A stretch of DNA of 64,000 nucleotides. Origin: Incurvaria masculella. Lineage: Eukaryota; Arthropoda; Insecta; Lepidoptera; Incurvariidae. The position numbers and the translations under genes were made by a program. Below the pieces are notes generated by a model that was not told the origin of the DNA, did not search any database, and saw only the letters and a program-made list of their open reading frames with translations. Location: NCBI GenBank assembly GCA_946894095.1, contig OX335642.1, positions 21,525,021-21,589,020 on the forward strand, read 5' to 3'. Positions 41,801 to 53,369 of this stretch are shown piece by piece (the stretch's first letter is position 1; each line of letters opens with the position of its first letter).

Positions 41801-42904
41801 GTCTCGGGGGTTCAGGGAACTGTGTCAACAGTCAGAGACATCGTGTGTCACGTAATTCACTTTAAAGTACATAGTAAATATTCATTGATGTTTAGAAGAG
41901 CTGCACAGTATTTATTTTCCATAAAAAAAGTTGTAAACAATCAGAATTCACTGTTTGTAAGTTGTCCCAGAAATGGTTTCAACTTTAAACTTTAAAGTGT
42001 AGTTAATTTTGTCAAAAAGATGTAAGTATATTTTCTTAAAAATCTGATGAAATAGTTTTATTTTTAATTTAGTTCCTAATCTTTTGTGAAACTGTTTTTT
42101 TAGGTTGACCAGATTGGATGTATGTGCCAACATTTTTCTGCTTAGTAAAAAATATAATTACAGTGCTTTTAACTTCGAAACCTTAAAAACTATACAAATT
42201 ATACACAACTACGCAATATGATTCGTATGTGCTGTGTAAATACACAATGTTTGTGAATGTATAGCACTTACCCCTTGATGTAAACATCCCATCACACATG
42301 TCACAATTTACAATCGCAAGGGTATTTCTATACACAACCAGAATATAAGGGATTAATAAACAATTTTTAAAATATTTACTAAATAGAGGAGAAAATTATT
42401 ATTAAAATTATATTTTTCAAAATACATTGGTTTTTTACAATGTTTTTTTGTATAATATGAAATAAAACAAATACCTTATAACTTTTTCTAAACTTTGGGT
42501 AAATTACTGCTCCAGTTGGGACAACTTACACAAGGTGGTGTGCACGGCTATGTCTAAGTCTAAATGTGATTTAACATAAACTTACAGGTTTTAATTCAAC
42601 TAGTTGTTGTTAGTTTGTATGTGAATGATATTTTGGTGACAAAAAAATACCAGACGGTATCAGATAATAAAGAAGTAACCATTCTTAGCAACTCGTTTTA
42701 TTTATTCATACTTATTTTTCAGTTTGCGATCTTTGCGTCACGAAGCCAGTCCAGATGTTTCGTTTGAAAATGCGGAAGAGTTCTGCTGGCGCTGAGGCGA
42801 CACAACCTAAAGCATTTGTCAAAGCAATATGAAGAAAAACGAAGTACTTAAATATGAAATATAGGTTTATTCTTTTAGTTTCTGTAATGATTTGATGCGA
42901 TGGA
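38870..42904 (+). other. MAST 3' UTR and AT-rich flank
   Basis: No coding signal stands out. AATAAA at 39356-39361 is a plausible polyadenylation signal; others occur further on, for example near 42463. A (GAAAT)n tract at about 40417-40436 resembles the 3' end of the LINE seen at 13330-14125. A foldback-like segment with GGACTAACC and GGTTTAGTCC lies at about 40740-40930 and recurs inverted near 57.1 and 57.6 kb. Confidence 0.6.
39356..39361 (+). terminator. MAST: Candidate polyadenylation signal of MAST
   Basis: First canonical AATAAA after the stop codon, 487 bases downstream. A longer 3' UTR is possible because further hexamers exist. Confidence 0.4.
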
Positions 42905-43081
42905 TATCGAAAATTTCGAACTTTAGGACCTTATAACTATATATATATATAAACCATATACAATTTTACAATTGGCCATTGGCGGTCATCAGACCTCTAG
43001 TTTGATCAAATAAAGCTGTTTTGAGTATAATCTTCGACAAGAAATGTGCGCTTGATCTTGTTTCCACGTTTGTATGGCGTA
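42905..43081 (-). mobile_element. TTAA MITE family 1 fragment
   Basis: Reverse of the 5' half of the family (TTTGATCAAATAAAGCTG, CCACGTTTGTATGG). Ends at an inverted pair AACGATAGTTAAAA / TTTTAACTATCGTT around 43080-43155. Confidence 0.65.
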
Positions 43082-43236
43082 ACGATAGTTAAAAAACTTC
43101 CCGCTCAACAAAAACAATTTTAACAACAAAAAAAAATTTTTTTTTAACTATCGTTCTCCATAGGTCAGGTTCGTGCTTGCAATATCTACTATTGCGAGCA
43201 CAAACACATAAGTTAATATACATATATAACGTCCTT

Positions 43237-43898
43237 GAAAAAACGGACAATTTTTCATTGCCGCTTCGACTATCTTTTCATCCAATGTGATGGTACCAAC
43301 CCGGGCGGGCTTAAACCCTACCAGCCTCAGTGGCCCAGTGGCGCGACACTTCGGCGATCGCTCTCCGAAGTTAAGCAACGCTGGGTCCGGTCTGGTCTTG
43401 GATGGGTGACCATTCGACCGTTGAGAGAGGCTGGCCTTGGTTCGGATTCCACGTTAAGCTGTAGGTCCCCTTCCTCACTTACTAGGTGGTAGGGTTTATC
43501 CCGCCCGGGTTGGTACCATCGCATTGGATGAACGATGGTCGAAGCGGCAGTGAAAATTGTCCGTGTTTTCCATCCAGTTCAATGTAGCCGTGCAATATAA
43601 GGAAGGTCCTGGCATGGCACCTAGTTCCCATGTGGTGTGTTGGGCTAATACCATGACAGAACTTGTGGTATTAGCCATCCATGTCCAGTCACATAAAAAA
43701 AATAAAAAAAAACCTAGTAGGGGAAGGGGACCTACAGTTTTACATGGGTTCCGAACCATGGAGCAGGTCGCATTCGTGACGAAATGCACTTATCGAACTC
43801 AGAAGAGAAAGAAGGTGGTGCATGTCGAGGCGAGGAATCGAACCCGGACCTCTGGTACGCTAGGCCAGTCCCCGCGCCACTAGGCTATGGCGCCGCTC
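43237..43898 (-). mobile_element. tRNA-headed SINE interrupted by a 5S-headed SINE
   Basis: Minus strand. Tail part at 43237-43321 and head part at 43713-43898 (reverse B-box GGAATCGAACCC, reverse A-box CCACTAGGCTA) are separated by the 5S-headed copy. The two sides join at the expected point of the shared tail. Confidence 0.8.
43322..43712 (+). mobile_element. SINE with 5S rRNA-derived head, copy C, nested
   Basis: Full copy with A-rich tail, inserted into a minus-strand tRNA-headed SINE whose two parts flank it (43237-43321 and 43713-43898). Confidence 0.85.
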
Positions 43899-44096
43899 CT
43901 AGTCGATATAACATTGTTTATCCTATGGGTTGATGACATACACATGCTCCGCACCCAAGATATAGCCTTTGTACGTAAGTTTGTCAACTCGATAAAAATA
44001 TTTGTCCACCCGCTGAAGGTACTGAAAAAGCACTGCTACGCCCCGCGCGCGTAGCAAGACACTATTAGTTATTGTAAGCTCACGATCGTAGCGCAC

Positions 44097-44343
44097 CTGG
44101 GGGCCCATTCAGGTAAGAGTGAGTTCGAGTTCGGGAGTGAGTAAACCTAAAAATAGCTAGGAAATATATTATTATTGAAATAACGGAAACGTTATTTATA
44201 CTTCCAACGCATTTACGGCACAGATCAGATTTTTACCTAACTGTAATGATATGCAAGAAGTGTGGAAACATTAACTATTTAAAAAAGTGAGGTCATATTT
44301 AGTGACTAATTCGAACTCACTCTTGCCCTGAATGGACCCCCTG
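44097..44343. mobile_element. Foldback MITE, about 35-bp terminal inverted repeats
   Basis: Ends CTGGGGGCCCATTCAGG and CCTGAATGGACCCCCTG, continuing as AAGAGTGAGTTCGA and its reverse. About 247 bp. Confidence 0.75.
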
Positions 44344-44884
44344 TATGGGCGTAGCAGTCTTATGCCGCGGCCGCGTAGCACGACTCTCACGATTGTAGCG
44401 CAACCGGTACGGACGTAGCTTGCTACGCCGCGGCCGCGTAGCACATGTATTTAAAACCGGCGTAGCGCCACAGATGAATAGTAGCAGCGCATGTTTATTT
44501 ATAATATTTATTCCCCTTAATAAAAAACATATTGTTCTTCGTTTGTAAGCTTGTTGTGCCTTATATGTCCAGGCCAAAAATATTATCAAAATCTGATTAT
44601 CATGCTTCTAAGTAGATGTCGTTGTATAACCTCAAATTAATGCTGTAACGGTAATGTCTTGTTCATTCAATACATACAAATTATCGGCTGACTCTAGTGT
44701 CCGATACCCAAATCGACTTAGGTGACGACAGCAATTAGGTTGGTATCTCTATCAGTGCCGTCAAAATGCTTTAGAATAGGAAAAATATGCGAAATCAATG
44801 CCATCTACTAGATGGCATCTAGTAGTAGATATGGGGAAGCATAGTGTCTATTGGAATATAATCGAAAAATTCGTTGGCTGACGT

Positions 44885-44955
44885 AATCTTCGGAATAGCT
44901 CAGCGGCAGAACAGTGAACATGTAATTCAAAGCCCGAAGGTTCGCGCCCCGCTTC
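44885..44955 (+). other. tRNA-like pol III promoter remnant
   Basis: A-box-like TAGCTCAGCGGCAGA and B-box-like GGTTCGCGCC, with 6-bp end complementarity (TCGGAA/TTCCGA). T-arm and D-arm do not fold properly, so it is more likely a SINE head than a tRNA gene. Near-identical 45-bp segments (ATCTGATTAYMATGCTT ... GTCGTTGTATAACCT) flank it at 44590-44637 and 44963-45008. Confidence 0.4.
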
Positions 44956-45039
44956 CGACGTATCTGATTACAATGCTTAAATGTAGATGTCGTTGTATAA
45001 CCTAAAACCATCTTCAATGTGGTACTTTACCTCCAGGTG

Positions 45040-45440
45040 GCGTCCGAACTTTTCAATCTGCATACGCCGCCACTGCTTCTAACATTTCGAGCACCGCCAG
45101 GATTTCGACAACCGTTTCCACCTTGCAAAAAATACGGGAAGACCTCTTCGGTGCTATTTAAAATGTAACCTGGCAACACCTCGCTAACTGCCGGCTCCGC
45201 ATGCGGAACTTGGAACAACCCGACTCGAACGACCCCCATCACTCGTCTCGCGCCGTCTCGCCCGGCGGGAAGCGTGCGAGCGAGCGGCCACTGTGCCCAC
45301 TCGCAGATCAGGGAAGCGACCCCTGCCCGGGTGGGGGTCGGTATTGATTTCCCTCGCAGCTTGCGGCAGTACTACAGTGTGCCGCCGGTCGGACCGCGGA
45401 GCTGCGCTTATTCCGCACGATCCGCAGGAAAATATTAACT
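45040..45440. other. GC-rich island, function unknown
   Basis: CpG-rich stretch within AT-rich DNA, with CGCGCCGTCTCGCCCGGCGG and CGACCCCTGCCCGGGTGGGG. No convincing ORF with splice sites. Could be a promoter or 5' non-coding exon of a downstream gene. Confidence 0.35.
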
Positions 45441-46009
45441 CATTTAATTTCATCTTAATATAACGCGCTAAAGATAAAATAGTTACCTAACTATCAGTAT
45501 CACGTTTCGATTCTGTCGTAAGTTTAAGAGAATAAGATGAGTGGTTCTCCAGCTGTCATGTGTCCATCCTTCCGTCTCATTTCCTGAAATTAAAGATTTG
45601 TCCACCTAAGAACCATCTCAAGAACTATGCTTTGAGCATCTGAAAAGGGTTCGTTTCGGTCCTACCCGTTGCTTGCTGAGTGGCAACAGCTGACTGAGTG
45701 GGTGGGGGAGGAAATGGTTTGACGTTTTAGCTGCATTGTTACTGTATTGCGCATGTTGCTATAATTTGGCAATCGTTTTATTATTAGAACATAAGTGAAA
45801 ATTTTAATCACGTTAATTGTCCTCTGCTAAATGTTTCTTACTACTTGTCACATCTATTAATTTTATCATCATTTAATAAAAACTTTTAAAAGCAAAGATA
45901 GAGTAATATTGAAAATATCGTAAATATTCGGTTGGCTGGGTTCACTTCTGCAATACTTCATATTTATTATATGCATAGGTCTAGATATCGCTGAAGTTGT
46001 CGTGGTTTA

Positions 46010-46340
46010 GGTCAGGTCAGGCGGCGTCGCAGTTGGGCGGCATAGAGGGATGGCGATGACCTCACATGGTGACTTGCTGTCAGCGAGGAAGGAAGGACGG
46101 GAGTGGCATTCGGACGCGCATCATCGAATGTTGGTTGAACTAAATAGCACTCTGTGAAGTTCTTACGTGTGTTACCTCCCTGTCGTTGGTAATCGAAAAC
46201 ATCAGTAATGAGCGAGCCGACTCGCCGGCGCAACCTGTATTGTATTAGTAGGGGCTATGCCGCCCAGTTACAAACGAGGTTTAGGTTGGAATCTCCGCCC
46301 TTCCTCACTGCCGGCTGTCAGTTCGTGGTACTCCCCACTT
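46010..46340. other. GC-richer island with a segment duplicated at 62 kb
   Basis: About 46100-46220 resembles 61960-62095 (ACTAAATAGCAYYCTGTGAA, TCTTACGTGT, GACTCGCCG). Either a dispersed repeat or related promoter/5' exon sequence. Confidence 0.4.
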
Positions 46341-47167
46341 CCCACCTAGCCTTGACATAGCTACAGTCATTTATAACGTGTTTGCAGAATCGAACAATAG
46401 CTGAACAAACTGCCAGCGAAATCATCGTGACTGCTGCGTCTACTAATCCCGCCACCTACTCTGTCCATGACCAATATCGAGGGAGTAAAATAACGTGTTT
46501 GCATTGATCGATGACAAGTTCAATTTTCTAGAACAGTAATATATACAACATACAGGGATTTTATAAAATCACTTTCGAAAATAATAAATCATGAAAACGC
46601 TAAAGGAATCAGAGACGAAAATAATAAATCAGAGAAATACTTTTTAGTAGCTACTTATTACGGCAGTGTACACTGATGGCGGGTGGCTGGTGTCACCGCG
46701 GCGAGGTTGTGCATTATATTGAGATGTTGCATATTACGTCAGATGAGCAGGAGAAACATTCATGCGCACATATTGGAGGAGTAATATGACGCCGGTCTCT
46801 TTACCCTCACCACGACGGGACGCCGTAATATCCATAAGCTTTTTTGTAATCTAATAATTATAGTTTTCTTCGGGACTGTGCCATAAGCCGGTTAAAATGT
46901 CAGCTGGAGGTAACTCATACTTATTTATTAACAATTGTGTGTTATTGATAAAGATCCTTTCAATACAAATCCGAATAGAATTTTCAAAATTTAATAAACA
47001 AACATAATATTAATGAATTTCTAATCTTACTAGATATTACTTATACATTTATGCAAATATATGTATTAACTATTAATTAAATAAATTGTAAGAATAAAAG
47101 TTTTCATCCCAGAATAAATATCGCTAAATAAATCTGTAACGAACAACTGGGAGCGTGTCGCTAGCAG

Positions 47168-47326
47168 AAACAGCCCCGCGACGCGGAGCTTCAGCAGCAG
47201 CACAGCCAGCCAGCCGGCCAGGCCGCGTCGAGTTCCGGGGGGAGCGAGCCGCGCGGCGGTGCTGCCCAGATGATCGGCTCCTTCTGGAACCTGTGCCGCG
47301 CGTGCCCCTCCATGCCAGTGGACAAG
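47168..47326 (+). CDS. Candidate exon of an unidentified gene (founder of the 160-bp array)
   Basis: 159 nt, open in phase 0, with Gln-rich then Ser/Gly-rich sequence and a distinctive aromatic/Cys segment, MIGSFWNLCRACPSMPVDK, ending at a possible donor. GC-rich like the MAST exons. No upstream or downstream partner exon identified in the window; it may be a coding exon, or exon DNA captured by a repeat. Confidence 0.4.
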
Positions 47327-48545
47327 GTGCCTACCTACCTACCTACATCATTACTCAGCAGTAGCACAGCCAGCCGGCCGGGCCACGTCGAGTTCCGGGG
47401 GGAGCGAGTCGCGCGGCGGTGCTGCCCAGATGATTGGCTACTTCTGGAACCTGTGCCGTGCGTGCCCTTCCATGCCGGTGGACAAGGTGCTTACCTACCT
47501 ACCCATATCACTACCCAGCAGTAGCACAGCCAGCCGGTCGGGACGCGTAGAGTTCCGGGGGGAGCGAGCCGCGCGGCGGTCCTGCCCAGATGATCGGCTC
47601 CTTCTGGAACCTGTGCCTTGCGTGCCCTTCCATGCCGGTGGACAAGGTGCCTACCTACCTACCCACATCACTACCCAGCAGTAGCACAGCCAGCCGGTCG
47701 GGCCGCGTCGAGTTCCGGGGGGAGCGAGCCGCGCGGCGGTGCTGCCCAGATGATCGGCTCCTTTCTGGAACCTGTGCCGTGCGTGCCCTTCCATGCCGGT
47801 GGACAAGGTGCCTACCTACCTACCCACATCACTACCCAGCAGTAGCACAGCCAGCCGGTCGGCCCGCGTCGAGTTCCGGGGGGAGCGAGCCGCGCGGCGG
47901 TGCTGCCCAGATGATCGGCTCCTTTCTGGAACCTGTGCCGTGCGTGCCCTTCCATGCCGGTGGACAAGGTGCCTACCTACCTACCCACATCACTACCCAG
48001 CAGTAGCACAGCCAGCCGGTCGGGCCGCGTCGAGTTCCGGGGGGAGCGAGCCGCGCGGCGGTGCTGCCCAGATGATCGGCTCCTTCTGGAACCTGTGCCG
48101 TGCGTGCCATTCCATGCCGGTGGACAAGGTGCCTACCTACCTACCCACATCACTACCCAGCAGTAGCACAGCCAGCCGGTCGGGCCGCGTCGAGTTCCGG
48201 GGGGAGCGAGCCGCGCGGCGGTGCTGCCCAGATGATCGGCTCCTTCTGGAACCTGTGCCGTGCGTGCCCTTCCATGCCGGTGGACAAGGTGCCTACCTAC
48301 CTACCCACATCACTACCCAGCAGTAGCACAGCCAGCCGGTCGGGCCGCGTCGAGTTCCGGGGGGAGCGAGCCGCGCGGCGGTGCTGCCCAGATGATCGGC
48401 TCCTTCTGGAACCTGTGCCGTGCGTGCCCTTCCATGCCGGTGGACAAGGTGCCTACCTACCTACCCACATCACTACCCAGCAGTAGCACAGCCAGCTGGC
48501 CGGGCCGCGTCAAGTTCCGGGAGCGAGCCGTGCGGCGGTGCTGAA
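47168..48545 (+). repeat. Tandem array of an unidentified exon-like sequence, 160-bp period, eight copies plus remnant
   Basis: The string AGTTCCGGG recurs at 47231, 47391, 47551, 47711, 47872, 48033, 48193, 48353 and 48513. The first unit looks like a full exon: acceptor gctagcag, 53 open codons from 47168 (KQPRDAELQQQHSQ ... MIGSFWNLCRACPSMPVDK), donor GACAAG|gtgcct at 47327. Later units keep the open part and donor, with an acceptor-like ctacccag or cagcag between them. Units 4 and 5 have an extra T and are frameshifted. I do not recognise the protein. Confidence 0.85.
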
Positions 48546-48564
48546 AAATATCGCATAACAACAG

Positions 48565-48790
48565 GTCAAGTGCTAGTCGGACTCACGTAATTGTATGGGG
48601 GCGCACTTTCATTTTTATTATTTTAAATTTTTACCTATTTGTTAATACACTGTGAAATTTTCAGCTGCCTACCTATTGTGGTTCATGAGATACATGAGAG
48701 AGACATGTGACAGTAGGACGGACGGACGGACGGACACCGGAGGCTTAGTGATAGGGTTCCGTTGGCACCGTTTGGGTTTCGTGTAGCTCT
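48565..48790 (+). mobile_element. Repeat with CAAGTGCTAGTCGGACTC and GGAC array, diverged
   Basis: Same order as 49121-49447, including (GGAC)n at about 48717-48736 and GGAGGCTTAGTGATAGGGTT. Confidence 0.7.
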
Positions 48791-49120
48791 CTATTTTTAA
48801 CTAAGCGCGAATTTTAAATCTTGCGTGAATTATGGGAACCATGGGATATTCCTTCACATATTCACAGAATGTTGTGCAGATAATCCTACTAGAGAGTTCT
48901 TTGTGTATAACTGTATTTGCTCTGAAATGTATTACCTTCTTAGGGCCACATATCTACACCGAAACTAATAACCAACTAAACATTGTGTATCTAACCAAAC
49001 ACAAATGTAAAAATGCCGTGCACGGATAGCTTGCTACGAAATCAAGGAATTAAACAGAATGCCTATTAAATGTAACGAAATGATTTCTCTTTGTTATTAG
49101 TATTGTTAGTCATACAAAAA

Positions 49121-49447
49121 CCGGCCAAGTGCGAGTCGGACTCGCACACGAAGGGTTCCGTAGCATCGTAGAAAAAAAAACAAAAAAATCTCGTTTTTTG
49201 TATGGGAGCCCCCTTTAATTTTAATTATTTTTTAATCTTACCTATTTGTTTTTATAGCGGCAAAAAAAATACACACTCTGTGAAAATTTCAGCTGTCTAC
49301 CTGTTACGGTTACTGAGATACAGCCCTGTGACAGACGGACAGACGGACGGACGGACGGACGGACGGACGGACGGACAGACGGACGGACGGACAGCGGAGG
49401 CTTAGTAATAGGATTCCGTTTTCACCCTTTGGGTACGGAACCCTAAA
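49121..49447 (+). mobile_element. Repeat with CCGGCCAAGTGCGAGTCGG and (GGAC)n
   Basis: A repeat widespread in Lepidoptera (from memory). Ends GGGTACGGAACCCTAAAAA. (GGAC)n with GACA interruptions at about 49338-49393. Confidence 0.78.
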
Positions 49448-49520
49448 AAGGAATTCAATGCTATTTGAATGACATGGGATTAAGTTTTTATGAATTTATT
49501 TTTATATAAAGAGTACTAAA

Positions 49521-50345
49521 TCTATACTAATCGATACTAATAATAAATCTGTAAGGGGTGTTCATGCAGTAAGTTGCTTGGTTTTCTAAGATACTAAAAC
49601 TAAATTGACGATTTGTAGAAATCAGTTTTGTATGTATGTTCTTCCATAACTCTTAAATGGATTATCCGAATTAGATGAAACTTAGTACACGCACATTTAA
49701 TTACCCGGGAATTAGGATAGGCTAAATAGAATTCAGTTCCGCTTACGCTAAGATGTGGCTGTCATACAAACTGCAATGCTCTGCGCGGCTCGGCGGGAGG
49801 ACGGCTAATGGACCCCTCACTTACCTGGGGTGCCACTAACTTTTACTAATTGTACCGAAGTACGGCTTGGTATTTCCCACAACTTTAGGACTACTTGGCA
49901 TAATACTAAATCGCCAGAGGTGCGACCAATGGAATAAAATACTTATTACTTGAGAACCATTTACTCGATTTAGATGCGGATTGTATCTACGTCTAGCCTG
50001 ATTTTACTCAAAACTTATAGGCATGATATAACGCTGTATTACAAGAGGGGTGAGTAGTGAGTGTTAAATTCTTATAACTTGCTAACCACTTACCGATTTA
50101 TATGCGTATATTATCAACGTATAGCAGTATATCTGGAAGCAGTCAGGTTCGGGATGGGTTACCGTTTTCGATGTTGAGGCTGGCTGTGGGTTGGAGTCCA
50201 CGCAAAACTTATCTACGTTAGACGTTACTTAATTGCTAGGTAAGTAATGTAGCAGTGTAAGTGCAAAAAGGTTGTAGTGGTAAATGCTTTTTTTTTTAAT
50301 GTCAACGAAGCTGTACATGGGAATTATTAGATGTATCTCATTAAA
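49521..50345 (+). mobile_element. Non-autonomous Helitron, 3'-truncated
   Basis: Starts TCTATACTAA after an A and is collinear with 33059-32216. The 5' end has a partial duplication (ATACTAATCGATACTAATA). The 3' hairpin and CTAG end are missing. Confidence 0.72.
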
Positions 50346-50399
50346 TCATGCTATTTCGGCTCAAATTCCTTTTAAATCTAAAAACAAAAAAGACTAAAG

Positions 50400-51330
50400 G
50401 GCACTGTCACTACAAAATGTTTATAATACATTTTAAGAGCCATGACTAGTTGAAGATAAAATTCTCTCGTTGTATGTCTATTACTACTGCTCGCTACATA
50501 ATATGATCTTGTCTTGTCTTGAAAGAAATTTCGCACGAACATTACATCGTCTAGACATCTTCTATTAGCTACATAAAGTCATACGGTTCCGGGTAAGTAA
50601 AAATACTTTTGTACGCTTTCAAGAGAAGTGACATACTTTTCGTAAAAGATGTTCCATATTTCAGCAGCATACTCTAAGTGAGATCTTACCAGTGAGTTAA
50701 AAAGTAAAATAGTATAACTGTCAGCAATATTGAAATCTTTGGTATTACGTAGCACAAACCGCGTTATTTTAAATGCTTTATTTTTTATATTTCCAAATGT
50801 GCATCAAAATGTAGCCTTTAACCCATAATTATTCTAAGATCCCTAATACTTCAACACCTCCAAGTGGTTCGCCTTCAATTGTGTACGTATAATAAAAAAT
50901 ATTTGAATTTTTAGTAACAGTATTTTTTACATTAAAGTATATTGAGCTGCATTTTATACCACTGGCAATAACCGTATAAGCGATTCAGATCATCTTGAAG
51001 CATCAAGGAATCATTTGTATTATTTATTTTTAAATTATCTGCTTAAGTAAGATATTTACAAAATTTTTAACTTTTGCCAATATCATTCAGAAACAAAACA
51101 AAGAAAAATTACTTGGCCCCAATTGAAATGTTGAGGAACCCGAAGTGTCGTTAACGGTTTGCTATTCGTATTCATTTATGATATTAACCAACGAAGCAGA
51201 TCTTTACCATTAAAATGTAGTTCTTTGACAGAGGATTTTGCAGTTCACTTTGTCAAAGGCTTTTTTAAATTAGTAAATATTACATCTACTTGGTCACCAC
51301 TATCCATCGCATCGAAAAAAAAAAGGAAAT
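50400..51330 (-). pseudogene. Decayed LINE reverse transcriptase
   Basis: Minus strand holds LDSGDQVDVI-like and KAFDKVN segments at about 51230-51310, a degraded G-V-P-Q motif, a degraded A-D-D (reads ADN), and SHLEYAAEIWN near 50660-50700. Many stops. The original family is probably CR1/Jockey-like. Confidence 0.65.
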
Positions 51331-52679
51331 TGAAAAAAAGCAAAAGATTACAGACTGTCGATATATATCTTACTAAACTGTGTTGTTCGGGAGAGATTCC
51401 GTCATGTAATTATAAAATTTATCATTGACCAATTTCACTTATCCTTCAATCTCATACGTAACGCTGCTTCTATTTATGTGCCACGGAGATCGACGATGAT
51501 AGTTCTGTGCTATCGAAAACAGAACATCGAACATAGAAGACATGAACAATCAATTCATGTTTTCAAATCTTCTGAAAAATGGAATAACTTTTTTTCGAAC
51601 TTCGGTCCATAATTCATGATAACTTTGCTACTCGTAGACGTCTCAAAAAAATTCGCCAATCGTCCGCATGGTTCTGGCATATCAGGAAAGTGTCTGACAT
51701 GGTAGCTCACATTGGGGGTGGTGTTCTCAGGGCGTGATGTCCAAATATAGGAGCTCCCCTCATTCGGTGACACGCGATCGGTCAGTGCGTACCGGCTGCG
51801 GCGACTATTCCGGTGGGGATTTAACTAGGCTAAAGTAATTTCTTAATTAATGTCATTGCTTGGTTTTATTGCCTTGTAACTCACAACATTTGTTTTGCTG
51901 TGCCCCAGCTTCAACTAGATACATTTTGCAATACGCGCAAGTGTGTTTACAAAGGCGTTTGTCATCCTCTAGGTATTTATAGATTGTTTGGTTATTGGTT
52001 GGTTATCTTGGTTGTATAAAAAAGGTTTTTAATTTTTTGTAACATTACAAGTAAGTGTTTACCATCGATGATAGAAGAAAAACACAGGTAAAACAATACG
52101 TTAATATTATTTACGAAAATCAACTTACAAACATCCGTTTATTTCAAAGATTTATACCCGCCATCTAACATGTTGCCAATTGGAGCAGACCAGTCTACAC
52201 AAACAGCACCCGTTCACGAGCATCACGCCGGGTGCATTCATGGCCTTCCTCAACCATAATTCAGGGAAAGAAACGACCCAAACCAAGCGTCACCGCATGC
52301 AAGGACCTTAAAGCGATGCACAACTCCAGTGGGAACAAAAAAATGTCATAAATTTTCACGTTAAGTTTTAAAAGATATATTTTTGTCACTAGTACAGTAA
52401 CCTGATCACATAGTTACTTTACTTGAGAATGAACCACGATCAGATGGACCACTTCAGTGAGTAAGCGTACCTGCCTAATCATTGTAAATCTGTTAAAAGA
52501 GTTTCTCCAGTGCCCTATACGTATAATATTTTTATTTAGTTGGAGATGACTTTTACCTGAAGCGCATACGACGGAAAATTATTCGAAACTTAATTAGGGT
52601 GGAACGGTTATATTTATGCATCTTTAAACCATCGTTAACTTGTTCGTAAGTATCAAAGAGCTAAAGAAGGCTCGTAACT
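51331..52679. other. Intergenic, no recognised feature
   Basis: AT-rich, no gene-like ORF. The 72-residue minus-strand ORF at 51555-51773 shows no domain. Confidence 0.4.
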
Positions 52680-52945
52680 CAGGACACGAGCCTCCCCTGT
52701 CATGCGTGATGTCATGGATCCAATTCATGCATCACTTTATTTCTATTTCTGAGTTGGATAAGTGCGTTACAAATTTGAGCTGTTCCATGGTTCGGAATCC
52801 ATGTTAAACTGTAGTTTCATCTTCCCTTCCAAGTTATAAGCCCGTCCAGGTTAGGGCCATTGCATTGGATGAGTAGATGTTCGAAGCGGCAACAAAAAAT
52901 GTACTGTATTCTTCATCCAGTTTAATGTATTTTATTCTTTATTCA
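52680..52945 (+). mobile_element. Degenerate tRNA-headed SINE
   Basis: Diverged but collinear with the copy at 21710 (TTCATGCATCACTTT, CCATGGTTCGGAATCCATG, TTCGAAGCGGCAA). Confidence 0.65.
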
Positions 52946-53039
52946 TCATCCATATAGACAGTACGTTGCACTCGGGTTTGAAACTGAAGGGAAGCATGTA
53001 GAACTTGTTAGCCATCGTTAGTCTCGTCACCCTAGAATT

Positions 53040-53230
53040 GCAGCCGCGGCCGCCGGCGGTGGTGACCCGCTCGGTATTGATCCCGCCAGCTGACTCGCGT
53101 TCCTTCACTCGCTCGGTTCAATTCTTAACACCGGCGGCGAAGGCTTCAGTATTTAAAAGGCAGGGCGAGGCGTCGGCCTCTGCCTGCATTGTTGTAGATA
53201 GTCAATCGTTCATACCTATAAACCTCTAAA
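53040..53230 (+). promoter_or_regulatory. Candidate promoter with TATA-like box
   Basis: GC-rich island followed by TATTTAAAAGG at 53150-53160. A start site would fall near 53182-53190. Shares TCGGTATTGAT with the island at 45338. No dependent ORF recognised. Confidence 0.25.
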
Positions 53231-53369
53231 GTGAACATTTTAGTGAAATCGGTTGGGAATTTGTAATGATTACTATCAGTTACACGTGCGTGAGCTAACA
53301 GCATCGCATGCACAGAGGTCTCGTTGAAGTATTGTCCGTTTGGTGTTTATAAAGGGTCCTAACGTCGAT

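Noticed and set aside
42732..42830. Exon-like sequence after tttttcag, reading LRHEASPDVSFENAEEF
   Set aside because: Good acceptor and a short open frame, but no partner exon or family match; kept out of the gene list.
44885..44955. Functional tRNA gene
   Set aside because: A and B boxes resemble a tRNA, but D and T arms do not pair and the base before the would-be anticodon is A rather than T; more likely a SINE head.
47590..48486. Overlapping 84-177 codon ORFs in the 160-bp array
   Set aside because: They run through the intron-like CTACCTACC spacers and reflect GC-rich repetition; only the founder segment has plausible splice borders.
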